DNA of 64,000 nucleotides from Poecilobothrus nobilitatus (lineage: Eukaryota; Arthropoda; Insecta; Diptera; Dolichopodidae): NCBI GenBank assembly GCA_947095535.1, contig OX352774.1:233579825-233643824 (forward strand). The letters are read 5' to 3'. A program made the translations under genes and the position numbers. Below, in pieces: positions 63,261 through 64,000 of this stretch. The notes under the pieces were generated by a model. The model did not search any database. It saw nothing but the letters and a program-made list of their open reading frames with translations, and was not told the origin of the DNA. Each line of letters starts with the position of its first letter. Positions within the stretch are counted from its first letter, which is position 1.

Positions 63261-64000
63261 CTGACTATACACTAAAGGATACTTTTATATTTTTTTTTTT
63301 ATTTTATTTCTTTTAATCTGCAACTGCAAACCTCTTTTTCATATTCCATGAGTGAATATTTATTATAACGTAATTTGGTTTTTTTTTTTTACAGTTTTTA
63401 CTGCTAACCTATAGCTATAATAGTTTCCAACAATCAAATAATAATCATACCTAATAATCACTTTTAATAAAAGGAAAAATTAAAACATAACAAAAAGAAA
63501 AAAAAAAAAGATAGAGAAAGAAGAAAAACGATATATGGATATGGTGTGGAAATATGGAATATGGAATGGATGTTCTATTGCTCTGTACTCTAGTCTCTCC
63601 TTTACTATATCTGAGATTCTGAGTTGATAATCTTTTTTGATAGTAACCGACAGACAATTTTTTTTTTTTTTAAACATTATAAATAAATTTAATTTAAAAT
63701 ATGTATAAAAGAAACAAAATTAAATTTGTATGGAATAGTATTTGATATTTTTGTTTTAGGTATTGGTGTGTTAAGCTCCACCTACCTATATAAGGTAAAT
63801 TTGTATTATAAAAAAAAATATAAATAGGTACTAATAATTTGAACAGGATATTTTTACAGGAAAAGTTGATGAGTAAAGTAAGGTAAACGTAAACGTAAGG
63901 AAGAATATTGAGTTGAGAGAATATTCAAATGTTGAGAGAATTATTTTTTTCTCTATTTTGTTGTTGAAACCGTTGAAACATGCTGCGAAAAAATTTTATT
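63261..64000. other. Window end, no gene called
   Basis: 63535-63655 is mixed-composition and open in two minus-strand frames (see findings). The rest is A/T-rich. Confidence 0.4.

Overview
The window is eukaryotic, about 80% A+T, and almost entirely non-coding. It is dense in A/T homopolymers, (TA)n tracts, tRNA-derived SINEs and miniature inverted-repeat elements. I see no bacterial gene layout, rRNA or CRISPR. The repeat types, and one recognisable exon of a conserved homeobox gene, point to an insect, most likely a fly (Diptera).

The one gene I can name is on the minus strand at 11430-11553. It is a 124-nt exon with an acceptor-type AG preceded by a T-rich tract on its 5' side, an ATG at 11526, and a GTAAGT donor on its 3' side. 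Its 32 complete codons begin MFCYHCPP, a variant of the N-terminus of the Paired-type homeobox protein DRGX/Drgx (human DRGX begins MFYFHCPP). I read it as the start-codon exon of Drgx. The gene runs towards position 1. The homeodomain exons are not in the window, so the intron downstream of this exon is longer than 11.4 kb. Everything above 11.55 kb is then either a 5'UTR intron or upstream regulatory DNA, as expected for a developmental transcription factor.

Layout. 1-11.4 kb: Drgx intron, carrying a decayed protein-coding relic (4.05-4.57 kb) and a tandem SINE cluster (6.07-6.96 kb). 11.43-11.55 kb: Drgx exon. 11.75-11.95 kb: a full SINE with target-site duplication. 16.3-17.7 kb: a second SINE type and coding relics. 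21.02-26.92 kb: a mosaic repeat element of about 5.9 kb flanked by a 10-bp direct repeat. 28.9-31.5 kb: a foldback-rich segment and a clear 662-bp MITE. 35.6-37.3 kb: a tandem duplication and a foldback element. 41.18-41.79 kb: a second MITE. 45 kb: a hairpin plus short tandem repeat. 47.8-51.3 kb: a SINE, a large palindrome and two copies of another putative SINE family. 53.1-55.95 kb: a second member of the 21-kb element family, filled with 307-bp and 259-bp tandem repeats. 57.4-59.4 kb: two inverted minisatellites. 62.3-63.7 kb: more complex sequence that could hold a 5' exon, promoter or enhancer.

The most notable observation is the pair of elements at 21.0-26.9 and 53.1-55.9 kb. They share left and right ends that form an inverted repeat around ATACCCGTAYGAAC, and each copy's two ends agree with each other at the variable base. 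Their interiors are unrelated arrays of tandem repeats. All calls were made by eye, without database searches.
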